Numbered from the stretch's first letter, positions 1 to 7,074 are shown. The stretch is 8,582 bases of DNA from an uncultured Roseburia sp. (GCA_934307185.1 CAKRCJ010000080.1:1-8582); one strand, 5' to 3'. Program-made: numbers and translations. The notes: generated by a model not told the origin, from the sequence alone.

Positions 1-681
1 GTCTTTTGCATATCCCCAGTCACGTAAGCTGTCCATGTTACCAAGCTCTAAATGATCCTGTAAACCTTCTGCAATACGTCCTGCTGCAAGTGTAATCTTA
101 CGTGTAACAAAGTTTTCTCCTCGTCTCTCGGACTCGTGGTTAAATAAAATACCATTTACCGCAAACATTCCGTATGCTTCACGGTACTCTTTTGTAATCC
201 AGAAGCCGTACTGTTTTGCAACAGCATATGGGGAATATGGATGGAATGGTGTTGTCTCTTTCTGTGGAACCTCCTCAACTTTTCCGTATAACTCTGAAGT
301 AGATGCCTGATAAAACTTTGTCTTCTTCTCAAGCCCTAAAATACGGATTGCTTCTAAGATACGAAGAACTCCGATTGCATCTACATCTCCGGAATATTCA
401 GGAACATCAAATGATACCTGTACATGGGACTGTGCAGCAAGATTGTAAATTTCATCCGGCTTTACAAGGCCAATAATTCTGACTAATGCAGAAGAATCCG
501 ACAAATCCCCATCATGTAACGTAATCGCATTTTTTGCAATCAGGTGATCAATACGGGCTGTGTTGGAAATAGATGCACGACGTGTAATACCGTGAACTTC
601 ATATCCTTTTTCCAGCAAAAGCTCTGCAAGATAAGAACCGTCCTGTCCTGTGATACCTGTAATTAATGCTACTTTACTCAT
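1..681 (-). CDS. gmd: GDP-mannose 4,6-dehydratase, N-terminal two thirds (cut by window edge)
   Basis: Converts GDP-D-mannose to GDP-4-dehydro-6-deoxy-D-mannose in the cytoplasm, the entry step to GDP-L-fucose, GDP-rhamnose, GDP-perosamine and related sugars. Translating the minus strand from the ATG at 681 gives 227 residues open to the left edge. The NAD(P)-binding glycine motif GITGQDG is at residues 9-15. ASTSELYG (126-133) carries the expected catalytic Thr128. The short-chain dehydrogenase YxxxK pair is Y152/K156 in SPYAVAK, and [16 protein letters not shown] (181-196) is a hallmark segment of Gmd. The family is usually about 340-370 residues, so roughly one third is missing. AAAGGAG lies about 7 bases before the start. 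The gene is divergent from the AraC-type regulator and has its own promoter, so it is not simply the tail of the glycan operon, from which the regulator separates it. The family assignment is very secure; the final sugar cannot be told from this window. Confidence 0.96.
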   Translation of the reverse strand, partial: MSKVALITGITGQDGSYLAELLLEKGYEVHGITRRASISNTARIDHLIAKNAITLHDGDLSDSSALVRIIGLVKPDEIYNLAAQSHVQVSFDVPEYSGDVDAIGVLRILEAIRILGLEKKTKFYQASTSELYGKVEEVPQKETTPFHPYSPYAVAKQYGFWITKEYREAYGMFAVNGILFNHESERRGENFVTRKITLAAGRIAEGLQDHLELGNMDSLRDWGYAKD

Positions 682-691
682 TTTAATCTCC

Positions 692-718
692 TTTATTCTT
701 TATTTATTCTTTATTTAT
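692..718. repeat. Short tandem repeat in the gmd leader
   Basis: The 11-base unit TTTATTCTTTA occurs twice head to tail (692-702 and 703-713), followed by a partial third copy (TTTAT, 714-718). It lies in the predicted 5' untranslated leader of gmd, immediately upstream of its ribosome binding site; in the mRNA it reads as an A-rich, unstructured tract. It may simply be low-complexity AT-rich sequence, but copy-number change would alter leader length. Confidence 0.6.
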
Positions 719-766
719 AATTATTTTGCTAACTTTCCAATTATGACGCCTAGTAAGAATAATCTA

Positions 767-775
767 ATTATATCA
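767..775 (-). promoter_or_regulatory. Extended -10 promoter element for gmd
   Basis: On the minus strand the sequence reads TGATATAAT, a perfect TATAAT with the TGn extension typical of Gram-positive extended -10 promoters. No good -35 hexamer lies 16-18 bases upstream (AATATT at 17), as is common for extended -10 promoters. Transcription would start near 760, giving a leader of roughly 80 bases before the gmd start at 681. Confidence 0.6.
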
Positions 776-777
776 TC

Positions 778-791
778 TTTTCAATTGAAAA
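778..791. promoter_or_regulatory. Perfect 14-base palindrome, candidate operator between divergent promoters
   Basis: TTTTCAATTGAAAA is a perfect inverted repeat centred at 784/785. It overlaps the -35 hexamer of the plus-strand regulator promoter (785-790) and sits 2 bases upstream of the extended -10 of gmd (767-775). A protein bound here could control both genes. The neighbouring AraC-type regulator is the obvious candidate, although AraC-family sites are more often direct repeats. The palindrome is seen directly; its function is inferred. Confidence 0.45.
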
Positions 792-813
792 TATTGCCCA
801 AAAATAGTATTAT
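785..813 (+). promoter_or_regulatory. Sigma-A type promoter for the AraC-family regulator
   Basis: TTGAAA at 785-790 and TATTAT at 808-813 are separated by exactly 17 bases, close to consensus at both hexamers. Predicted transcription start is near 820, about 37 bases before the ATG at 857, with AAGGA at 841-845 between them. This layout supports the start at 857 and excludes longer upstream starts. Confidence 0.65.
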
Positions 814-856
814 ATTGCTATCCATAATTCTAAATCTAAAAAGGACCTGTCATCTT

Positions 857-1744
857 ATGAAAAATACACTTTTTGAAAAATATAAAACCTCTGAAGTCAC
901 AAATACAAGGCGTGTCATCTGCACCCCCGGACCATTTACAAGGGAACATTTTTTTTATATCCAGGAAGCCGGATATTTAAAAAGCTTACAGCCGCATCTC
1001 TCCAGGCGAAGCGGCTTACAGTCCTATCTTTTTATGCTTGTCCTCTCCGGCAGTGGAACAGTCTCTTACACCGGAAACACTTCTTCAGACACTATTATCT
1101 CTGTCCGTGCCATGGCAGGAGACTGCTTTTTTTTAGACTGCTCGAAAGAATACACACATATCAGCAGTGAAGAACATCCTTGGGAATTATTATGGATTCA
1201 CTTTTATGGTGCCCAGGCAGATGGATATTATCAGTATTTTTGTGAGCATTCTTCCTGGCATTTTCAAAGTTCCCATTTTAACGAATTGGCCACCTCCATT
1301 GAGACAATTTTAAATCTTCATGAAAAAAGGACTGACGATACAGACATTCTTGCGGCAGGTGAGATTTGCAGAATTCTTACTTCAATCTGTACAGAACAAC
1401 CAGATAAGCCAAACACCTCAAATGTTTTAAATGATAAGCTGCACCTGATTGCCGATTATCTGAACGAACATTATACTGAAAATATTTCTCTTGATTTTTT
1501 AGCAGAGCATTTTTATATCAGCAAATATTATTTAAGCCGGGAATTTAAAAAAGAGTTTGGAACCACTATTATCCAGTATTTACTCACAAAAAAAATCACT
1601 TATGCCAAAGAGCTTTTACGCTACAGCAATTCCTCAATCGAAGAGATTGCTGCGCTCTGCGGCATAAGTGACCCAAGTTACTTTAATAAAATTTTTAAAA
1701 AGCTGGAAGGCTGCACGGCATCGGAGTACCGGAAGAAATGGTAA
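857..1744 (+). CDS. AraC-family transcriptional regulator with N-terminal cupin-like sensor domain
   Basis: Predicted DNA-binding regulator of 295 residues, a normal length for the family. The N-terminal half (about 15-120) is a beta-rich AraC-binding/cupin-like domain, with LSGSGTVSY near 63-71 and AGDCFFLDCSKEYTHIS near 88-103; such domains usually bind a sugar or other small effector. The C-terminal half holds the two helix-turn-helix units of AraC proteins: SLDFLAEHFYISKYYLSREF (211-230), and the second from IEEIAALCGIS (261-271) through SYFNKIFKK, ending in the family signature GCTASEYRKKW (285-295). The ATG at 857 was chosen because it follows AAGGA at 841-845 and a good promoter. The frame is open back to a GTG at 650, but that start would lie inside gmd and add a non-domain hydrophobic stretch. 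The gene is divergent from gmd and convergent with the glycan operon. Likely target: its own promoter and gmd; the effector is unknown. Confidence 0.92.
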   Translation: MKNTLFEKYKTSEVTNTRRVICTPGPFTREHFFYIQEAGYLKSLQPHLSRRSGLQSYLFMLVLSGSGTVSYTGNTSSDTIISVRAMAGDCFFLDCSKEYTHISSEEHPWELLWIHFYGAQADGYYQYFCEHSSWHFQSSHFNELATSIETILNLHEKRTDDTDILAAGEICRILTSICTEQPDKPNTSNVLNDKLHLIADYLNEHYTENISLDFLAEHFYISKYYLSREFKKEFGTTIIQYLLTKKITYAKELLRYSNSSIEEIAALCGISDPSYFNKIFKKLEGCTASEYRKKW

Positions 1745-1746
1745 CT

Positions 1747-2607
1747 TTATTTTTTTAATACATCTTCCAAATTCACACGTTCAAAAGCTTCCAGCATTCC
1801 GCCTCTTGTTGCATTATAAATTTTAACATCATGATTTTGGGCCCATTCTGCTGCAACCTCAAAGGCTCTTATCATACGTTCTCCGTTGCTCACACACTCA
1901 TTCATATGCTTTTCATCTCTGTACTCTGCAAAGTTTTTTACACCCTTTTCGTAGTTACAGTCACTACCGAGAAGATAAATTTCTTTAAATCCCATATAAA
2001 CCGCTAACTGCAAAGCGGAATAAGTGATAGAAAAGCCGTCACAAACACGTTTAAACGCATCATCTGAAAAAGACACCTTATTTTCAAAGGACGCTTCCGG
2101 ATATGCTGTAAAATAATCCCACGCGGTGAGTGGATACTGAATCCAGTCTTTGTCCTCTAAATATTCCTTCTTCATCTTCCAGTCTGCAATAAATGTGTAG
2201 TTCAGCTTTGCCGCTTTAATTTTATCTCTTAATCTCTCATACGCAAATCCGTCCTGGATAGCGTAAAAAGTCGGGACGTAGGACATCTGGTCCATCACAT
2301 TTACGATAGAGTTGACACCGAACGTATATTCGTTTTTTAACAGTTCAACATCCGCCATCGTAAGGCTTGGACCTGTCGCGATAATAAAGCATCTTTTTCC
2401 CTTATATTTATTGTGAAATTTTTTTAATTTATTAAACTTCGGGCCAATTCCAAACAGGCGGAAAAAATATCCGACAGAGTCGTCCCACAATGCAGATTTC
2501 AGCTTTGGAAACTGCTTTTTCTGCCATCTGAATTTATTTATGCAAAAAATAATTTTTTTCTGCATTCCCTTTGGAATACATTTTTTGACTGCTTTTGGCA
2601 TTCCCAT
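1747..2607 (-). CDS. DUF115 / MptE-like protein, putative glycan-modifying transferase
   Basis: Protein of 286 residues resembling the DUF115 family (annotated '6-hydroxymethylpterin diphosphokinase MptE-like'). The nucleotide-binding-like loop FIIATGPSL is at 74-82, GVNSIVN at 97-103, a second conserved block GFSITYSALQLAVYMGFKEI starts at 191, followed by LLGSDCNYE (212-220), and NATRGGMLEAFERV closes the domain (265-278). The (A/G)xGPSL loop followed by GVN recalls both DUF115 and the fold of GT42 sialyltransferases. In bacteria the family is common in flagellin glycosylation and capsule clusters, so a sugar transferase role is more likely here than pterin synthesis; that is inference. The N-terminus (1-33) is basic and hydrophobic and could touch the membrane. 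The start follows GAGG with a 7-base spacer; a second ATG two codons later has worse spacing. It is the last gene of the operon, 20 bases after the aminotransferase, and ends 2 bases from the stop of the convergent regulator. Confidence 0.8.
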   Translation of the reverse strand: MGMPKAVKKCIPKGMQKKIIFCINKFRWQKKQFPKLKSALWDDSVGYFFRLFGIGPKFNKLKKFHNKYKGKRCFIIATGPSLTMADVELLKNEYTFGVNSIVNVMDQMSYVPTFYAIQDGFAYERLRDKIKAAKLNYTFIADWKMKKEYLEDKDWIQYPLTAWDYFTAYPEASFENKVSFSDDAFKRVCDGFSITYSALQLAVYMGFKEIYLLGSDCNYEKGVKNFAEYRDEKHMNECVSNGERMIRAFEVAAEWAQNHDVKIYNATRGGMLEAFERVNLEDVLKK

Positions 2608-2627
2608 ATTTTTTCCTCGATTTCGTC

Positions 2628-3731
2628 TTATCGTTTCATTTTTATTACCGAACAGATTCTTTCTACATTTTCATCACTCAGGTCTGCATACAGAGGAAGT
2701 GTAAGCACCTTATCTCCCATGCTTTTTGCATTCGGCACAGTGTCACTGCTGTAAATATTATTATAACACGCATAGTCTGTGACAATCGGATAGAAATACT
2801 TTCTTGCATATATATTATGTGCGGCAAGAAGTTCAGATAATTCGTTTCTGTCCATACCATATTCCTCTTTGTCAATTAAAACCGGGAAATAGGCATAATT
2901 GGATTTCACATCCTGCTGTTCCTCAAAATATGTTACACCCGAAATTCCTTTTAACAGGCTGCGGTACAATTCTACCACATGTTTTCTTTTTTCAATTTCT
3001 CCATCGACATGTCTTAAATTGCAAACACCCATTGCTGCCTGAAATTCGTTCATTTTCGCATTGGTGCCGACCATATCAACCAGTTCCTCTGTCTCAATCC
3101 CGAAGTTGCTGAGTCCTAAAATCTTCTTTCCGTACTCCTCATCGTGGAAGCAGACGGCACCACCCTCAATAGTGTTAAACACCTTTGTCGCATGAAAGCT
3201 TAACATGGATGCGTCTCCGTAAGAAGTAATTCCTCTGTCCTTATAGGTTACACCGAACGCATGTGCGGCATCATAAATAACTTTCAAATGATGCTTCTCT
3301 GCGATTTCTTCTATTTTCTCCACATCACAGATTTGTCCGTACACATGTACCGGAATAATCGCACTTGTCTTTTCCGTGATAAGTGCTTCTATTTTGCTCT
3401 CGTCTATCGTACCATTCTCTTTGACATCGCAGAAAACCGGTGTCAGTCCGTTTCTTACAATCGCATGGGTTGTGGAGGCAAAGGTAAATGGTGTCGTAAT
3501 CACTTCCCCTGTTAATCCCATCGCTGCGATTGCAATTTCAAGCGCAAGATGTCCGTTCACTAAAAGATCCATCTGCGGTACCTGTAAATACTTTTTCAGA
3601 CCGGCTTTTAACTCCTCATAAATGGTCCCATGATTTGTCAGCCAGTGGGACTCCCATATCTGTTTTATTTCATTTACATATTCCTCTAAATCCGGCATTG
3701 AAGATCTTGTCACTAAAATTTTATCTTCCAT
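2628..3731 (-). CDS. DegT/DnrJ/EryC1/StrS-family sugar aminotransferase, VioA-like
   Basis: PLP-dependent transaminase of 367 residues, full length for the family, which transfers an amino group (usually from glutamate) to a nucleotide-linked keto sugar. PLP features: Lys183 in SFHATKVFNTIEGG (178-191) should form the Schiff base, and Asp154 in YDAAHAFG (153-160) contacts the ring nitrogen. PFTFASTTHAIVRNGLTPVFCDV (81-103) and the PVHVYGQ segment (127-133) are typical of the fold. The N-terminal pattern VTRSSMPDLEEYVNEIKQIW (7-26) then ESHWLTNHG and the HATK lysine motif resemble dTDP-4-amino-4,6-dideoxyglucose transaminase (VioA) more than perosamine synthase. The substrate is therefore probably dTDP-4-keto-6-deoxyglucose; GDP-4-keto-6-deoxymannose, the product of the nearby Gmd, is the alternative. 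AAGGAAG precedes the ATG. It lies 24 bases after the GT2 gene. Family assignment is secure, substrate is not. Confidence 0.92.
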   Translation of the reverse strand: MEDKILVTRSSMPDLEEYVNEIKQIWESHWLTNHGTIYEELKAGLKKYLQVPQMDLLVNGHLALEIAIAAMGLTGEVITTPFTFASTTHAIVRNGLTPVFCDVKENGTIDESKIEALITEKTSAIIPVHVYGQICDVEKIEEIAEKHHLKVIYDAAHAFGVTYKDRGITSYGDASMLSFHATKVFNTIEGGAVCFHDEEYGKKILGLSNFGIETEELVDMVGTNAKMNEFQAAMGVCNLRHVDGEIEKRKHVVELYRSLLKGISGVTYFEEQQDVKSNYAYFPVLIDKEEYGMDRNELSELLAAHNIYARKYFYPIVTDYACYNNIYSSDTVPNAKSMGDKVLTLPLYADLSDENVERICSVIKMKR

Positions 3732-3755
3732 TTTTCTTCCTTAACCTTCCGCTGA

Positions 3756-4763
3756 TTATTTACCAATTGGTAATATTCCTTTTATTTTGTTCTTTACCGG
3801 TCTTACCAGTTCAAACTCACGTTTTAAATACTTTGTATATTCGCTTTCTGTCATCTGCATGAATTTGTCCGGACTAATCTGTAAAAATCCCTTCAAATCT
3901 GTCTTATCATGTTTCCAGTCGATAAGGCTCACCATATCTTTTAACACTTCAAAGCACTGTTCGCGTTCCTCTTTATTATATTTCAGCCAGGCTTCATCAA
4001 TAACCATGCAGAATTCGCCACGGTCATTTTCGGTCATTTTACTTAACTTCTCACTTGCATCAATAAAATGTAACGCCCAGTCTCTCCAGCGCAAATCGTC
4101 ATAATAGTGTACAAAATTTCTCTGCTGCATCGCAGATGCCTCTTTTGCACCAAGCGGTCTGATATAGTATTCGTAAGTGATATCATCAATGTATACAATT
4201 TTCTCAGCATAGTGTAATACCATCAGTGCAAAACAGGTATCATCCCCTACACGGTATGGCTGAAACGCCACGCCGCACTCCTGCAACATCTTTGTCCGGT
4301 AAATTCCACCCTGGAAACCGATAATCTTTGTTTTTACATTATCACTTCCATTTCTTTTCCAGAGTCTGATATCCCCGGTATTGGAATTAATTCTTTCCAC
4401 TGTTCCCTGCACATAGTCCGCGTCTGTCTCTAACGCTTTTTCCATCAAAATACGGTACGCATCCGGTTTTACCATGTCATCATTATCACAGAAAACCATA
4501 TATTCCCCTCTCGCCTCAGAAATACCAAGGTTCTGCGCACTGTGGCATCCGCCGTTTTTCTTGTGAAATACACGGATTCTGTCATCTTTCTTTGCATATT
4601 CATCACAAAGTTTCGGGCAGTTATCCGGAGACTCATCATCAATCAGCAATACTTCTAAATTTTTATATTCTGAATTTAAAATACTGTCGACACATCTTTC
4701 AAAAAATTCCTCTGTTGCATAAACCGGTACACTTACCGTCAATAGTGGTTCTCTTTTTTCCAT
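3756..4763 (-). CDS. Family 2 (GT-A fold) glycosyltransferase
   Basis: Inverting glycosyltransferase of 335 residues expected to add one sugar from a nucleotide donor to a lipid-linked or growing glycan on the cytoplasmic face of the membrane. The GT-A domain starts at once with LLTVSVPVYATEEFFERCVDS (about 7-27). The nucleotide-binding acidic block is VLLIDDESPDNC (38-49), GGCHSAQNLGISEARGEY follows (71-88), and the metal-binding DxD motif is D93-N94-D95 in FCDNDDMVKPD. VGDDTCFA (172-179) sits where the catalytic base is expected. The C-terminal half (about 215-335) is a variable helical region, ending in the basic hydrophobic tail RPVKNKIKGILPIGK. No transmembrane segment is evident. GAGG lies 6 bases before the ATG, right after the transporter stop codon; the gap is 13 bases. 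Donor and acceptor cannot be read from the sequence. Confidence 0.93.
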   Translation of the reverse strand: MEKREPLLTVSVPVYATEEFFERCVDSILNSEYKNLEVLLIDDESPDNCPKLCDEYAKKDDRIRVFHKKNGGCHSAQNLGISEARGEYMVFCDNDDMVKPDAYRILMEKALETDADYVQGTVERINSNTGDIRLWKRNGSDNVKTKIIGFQGGIYRTKMLQECGVAFQPYRVGDDTCFALMVLHYAEKIVYIDDITYEYYIRPLGAKEASAMQQRNFVHYYDDLRWRDWALHFIDASEKLSKMTENDRGEFCMVIDEAWLKYNKEEREQCFEVLKDMVSLIDWKHDKTDLKGFLQISPDKFMQMTESEYTKYLKREFELVRPVKNKIKGILPIGK

Positions 4764-4776
4764 ACTCTACCTCATA

Positions 4777-6537
4777 TTACGCAATCGCGCTCTTGTCCTC
4801 TTTCTGGATTTTTCCATTTTCCACGCGGTATACAATATCACATTCTTTAATGGTTGTCAGTCTGTGGGCAATAATAATCATTGTTTTCTTTCCATGCAGA
4901 CTGTTAATTGACTCCATAATGGCAGCTTCTGTCTCATTGTCAAGCGCTGATGTTGCCTCATCAAAAATAAGAAGCTCCGGGTCTGTATAAAGTGCTCTCG
5001 CAATACCGATACGCTGCCTCTGTCCTCCGGAAAGACGCACACCTCTCTCACCTATTGTAGTATCAAGTCCCTCCGGCAGTGTCCGGATGAAATCACCAAG
5101 CTGTGCTTCGTCAAGTGCCCTCCACACCTGCTCGTCATCAATCTGCTCTTTTGCAAAACCAAATGCAACATTAGCACGGATAGTATCATCTAACATATAT
5201 ATCATCTGCGGAATGTATGCAAGATGGGAAAGCCAGGAGCCATAGCCCTCTTTAATATCCACATGATCAGAACATGCCATTCCCTTCTGCGGCTCTAATA
5301 AACCTAACAGAATATCCACTGCGGTCGTCTTTCCCGCTCCGGACGGTCCGACAATTCCGACGGATGCCCCGACCGGAATAACCATATCTGTAGCTTCTAA
5401 AACATTTTTGTCCGTGTTCGGGTAAGCGAAAGTAATATCTTTTAAGCCACACTCCTTTTCAAGAGTAATGGTCTTGTCGGATTTTTTACGACTGATAACT
5501 TTTCTGTCCTCGTTTTCAAAATCCTCTGCCACTCTTAAGTTTTCAATGGTCTTGTCAAGCTGCGGCTCTGCATACGCCATGGAATTTAACGCCGCACTCA
5601 TACGGTTCGCACTTGGAAGCAGACGTACTGCTGCAACTGCAAACGCACTAAGCTGTGGAAGCAGTGTATTAATTTCCCTTCCGTTAAATACCATCACGCC
5701 AATGTATCCAAGCATTCCGCTGATTGTGATTGCCTCAATGATCAGACGTGGTGCATTACTGAGAACACTTGAAATTTTCTCTGTTTCCACTGCTCTTTTT
5801 GCGTAGGTGGAATACTCCTGTACAAAAAACTGCTCTTTATGTGCAACCTTTACCTCTTTAATTCCGGCGATAGACTGTAAAATCCAGGTATTTGCAACCG
5901 CATTATTATACTGGTAAGAATATCCTTCCCTTCTTAACACCGGTTTGATTCCCTTGTAAATAAAAAGCATGACAACGCCTAAAAGAACTGCTACCATAAC
6001 CGCCATCTGGGCATCAACAACAATGATTGCTATAATTAATGCAACTGCAACAATCGCCTCTGTAAAAAAGCTCATAACTGTTGTTAAAAGAGAATACGTT
6101 CCTGCCGTATCATTTTTTATAACACGCATAATCTCCCCTGAACTTGCATTCAGAAAAAATTCATATGGACGGTTCAAATATACCTCCATCAGTCTTTTCT
6201 GCGTCTCCATTCGGTTGCGGCAGATGAATTGTGTCTGTACATAGTATTCAAAAAATAAAAAAGCATCCTTTAAAATAAATAAGACAATCAGGCTTACAAT
6301 AATGACAAGCACGAACTCTCTTGTTGTCTCAATTCCCATAATATCACAGAATAACACAGCAAACTGGTTGGTCTCCATAAAATTATCCTGCATCAGTGCC
6401 GTGATAAGCGGAACAACCAAAGACACGCTCATTGTCTCAAGAATAGCTCCAATCAGCATCAAAACAACAATCACACCAATTTTCTTTTTTTGTTTGCTGT
6501 TTAACAGCAGACCAAATTTTTTTAATATCCTAACCAT
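4777..6537 (-). CDS. PglK-like ABC transporter (fused membrane and ATPase domains), putative lipid-linked oligosaccharide flippase
   Basis: Half-transporter of 586 residues that should act as a homodimer in the cytoplasmic membrane. The N-terminal part (about 1-315) has hydrophobic segments near 20-48, 74-97, 150-174, 177-196, 264-286 and 294-306, fitting a six-helix ABC exporter domain. The ATPase domain (about 358-586) is complete: Walker A GPSGAGKTT (397-405), Q-loop Q444 in YIPQ, signature LSGGQRQR (502-509), Walker B LLIFDE (522-527) with D-loop SALD, and switch histidine H558 in IIAHR. The segment YIPQMIYMLDDTIRANVAFG and the overall length resemble the PglK/WlaB flippases of protein N-glycosylation. 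Genes for two glycosyltransferases flank the region, which supports a glycan cargo rather than drug or peptide export. The start codon directly abuts the stop of the phosphatase gene (TAA then ATG), with AGGAAGG inside the end of that gene, so translation is probably coupled. Confidence 0.9.
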   Translation of the reverse strand: MVRILKKFGLLLNSKQKKKIGVIVVLMLIGAILETMSVSLVVPLITALMQDNFMETNQFAVLFCDIMGIETTREFVLVIIVSLIVLFILKDAFLFFEYYVQTQFICRNRMETQKRLMEVYLNRPYEFFLNASSGEIMRVIKNDTAGTYSLLTTVMSFFTEAIVAVALIIAIIVVDAQMAVMVAVLLGVVMLFIYKGIKPVLRREGYSYQYNNAVANTWILQSIAGIKEVKVAHKEQFFVQEYSTYAKRAVETEKISSVLSNAPRLIIEAITISGMLGYIGVMVFNGREINTLLPQLSAFAVAAVRLLPSANRMSAALNSMAYAEPQLDKTIENLRVAEDFENEDRKVISRKKSDKTITLEKECGLKDITFAYPNTDKNVLEATDMVIPVGASVGIVGPSGAGKTTAVDILLGLLEPQKGMACSDHVDIKEGYGSWLSHLAYIPQMIYMLDDTIRANVAFGFAKEQIDDEQVWRALDEAQLGDFIRTLPEGLDTTIGERGVRLSGGQRQRIGIARALYTDPELLIFDEATSALDNETEAAIMESINSLHGKKTMIIIAHRLTTIKECDIVYRVENGKIQKEDKSAIA

Positions 6538-7065
6538 TTATTTTCCTTCCTGTACTCCGTAAGCTTCTTTTATTATGTCTTCCCACTCACCGCGCTTTGA
6601 CATAATATGCTCTAATATTTCACGGACAGCACCATGACCGCCGTTCTCTGTTGAAACATAATCTGCAATATTTTGTATCTCTCTTACTGCATCTGCCGGG
6701 GCCGCCCCAAATCCTGCAAACTGCATGACCCGGTAGTCGTTTAAATCATCCCCAATGTATGCAACATTTTCCGGTGCAAGCTGATGTTCTTCCAGAAATG
6801 TCTTTAAAAATCCAAGCTTATCTGCAATATTCTGGTTTACATAACGTATATTTAATTCTTTTGCCCGGCGCACAACGCTCTCACTTTTTCTCCCTGTGAG
6901 TATCATAAAATCAAGTCCATGCCGCCCAAGCAGATTGATGGCAAGTCCATCCTTTATGTTAAATCTCTTTGCCGTCTCTCCCTCTGCTCCGATGCTTACC
7001 GTTCCATCTGTCAATGTGCCATCTACATCCATAACAATTAGTTTTATTGCTTTATAATCTGTCAT
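6538..7065 (-). CDS. HAD-family phosphatase, KdsC-type (sugar-acid phosphate phosphatase)
   Basis: Small cytoplasmic phosphatase of 175 residues, the usual size for the cap-less C0 HAD group that works as a tetramer and includes KdsC (3-deoxy-D-manno-octulosonate 8-phosphate phosphatase). All HAD motifs are visible: I, VMDVDGTLTDG with nucleophile D13 and acid D15; II, T57 in ILTGRKS; III, K83 in ADKLGFL; IV, GDDLNDY with D106, D107 and D110. FNIKDGLAINLL (35-46) and the C-terminal NGGHGAVREILE (141-152) are specific to the KdsC subgroup. The presumed Gram-positive host has no need for Kdo in LPS, so the true substrate may be a nonulosonic acid 9-phosphate, another keto-acid sugar phosphate, or Kdo itself in a capsule; this is inference. 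The ribosome binding site AAGGA shares bases with the stop codon of the upstream GT8 gene (gap 9 bases), and the stop abuts the transporter start. Confidence 0.9.
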   Translation of the reverse strand: MTDYKAIKLIVMDVDGTLTDGTVSIGAEGETAKRFNIKDGLAINLLGRHGLDFMILTGRKSESVVRRAKELNIRYVNQNIADKLGFLKTFLEEHQLAPENVAYIGDDLNDYRVMQFAGFGAAPADAVREIQNIADYVSTENGGHGAVREILEHIMSKRGEWEDIIKEAYGVQEGK

Positions 7066-7074
7066 CTTTTATCC

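Noticed and set aside
804..821. Possible hairpin ATAG...CTAT around the regulator -10 region
   Set aside because: Only a four-base AT-rich stem with mismatches inside; too weak to call an operator or terminator.
650..856. Upstream extension of the AraC-family reading frame from a GTG at 650
   Set aside because: It would overlap the start of gmd, adds 69 residues of non-conserved hydrophobic sequence encoded across the promoter region, and has no ribosome binding site. The ATG at 857 has both a promoter and AAGGA in front of it.
1715..1760. Terminator between the convergent genes
   Set aside because: There is a T-rich stretch at 1746-1757, but the only nearby stem (CGG/CCG) has three base pairs and is too far from it.
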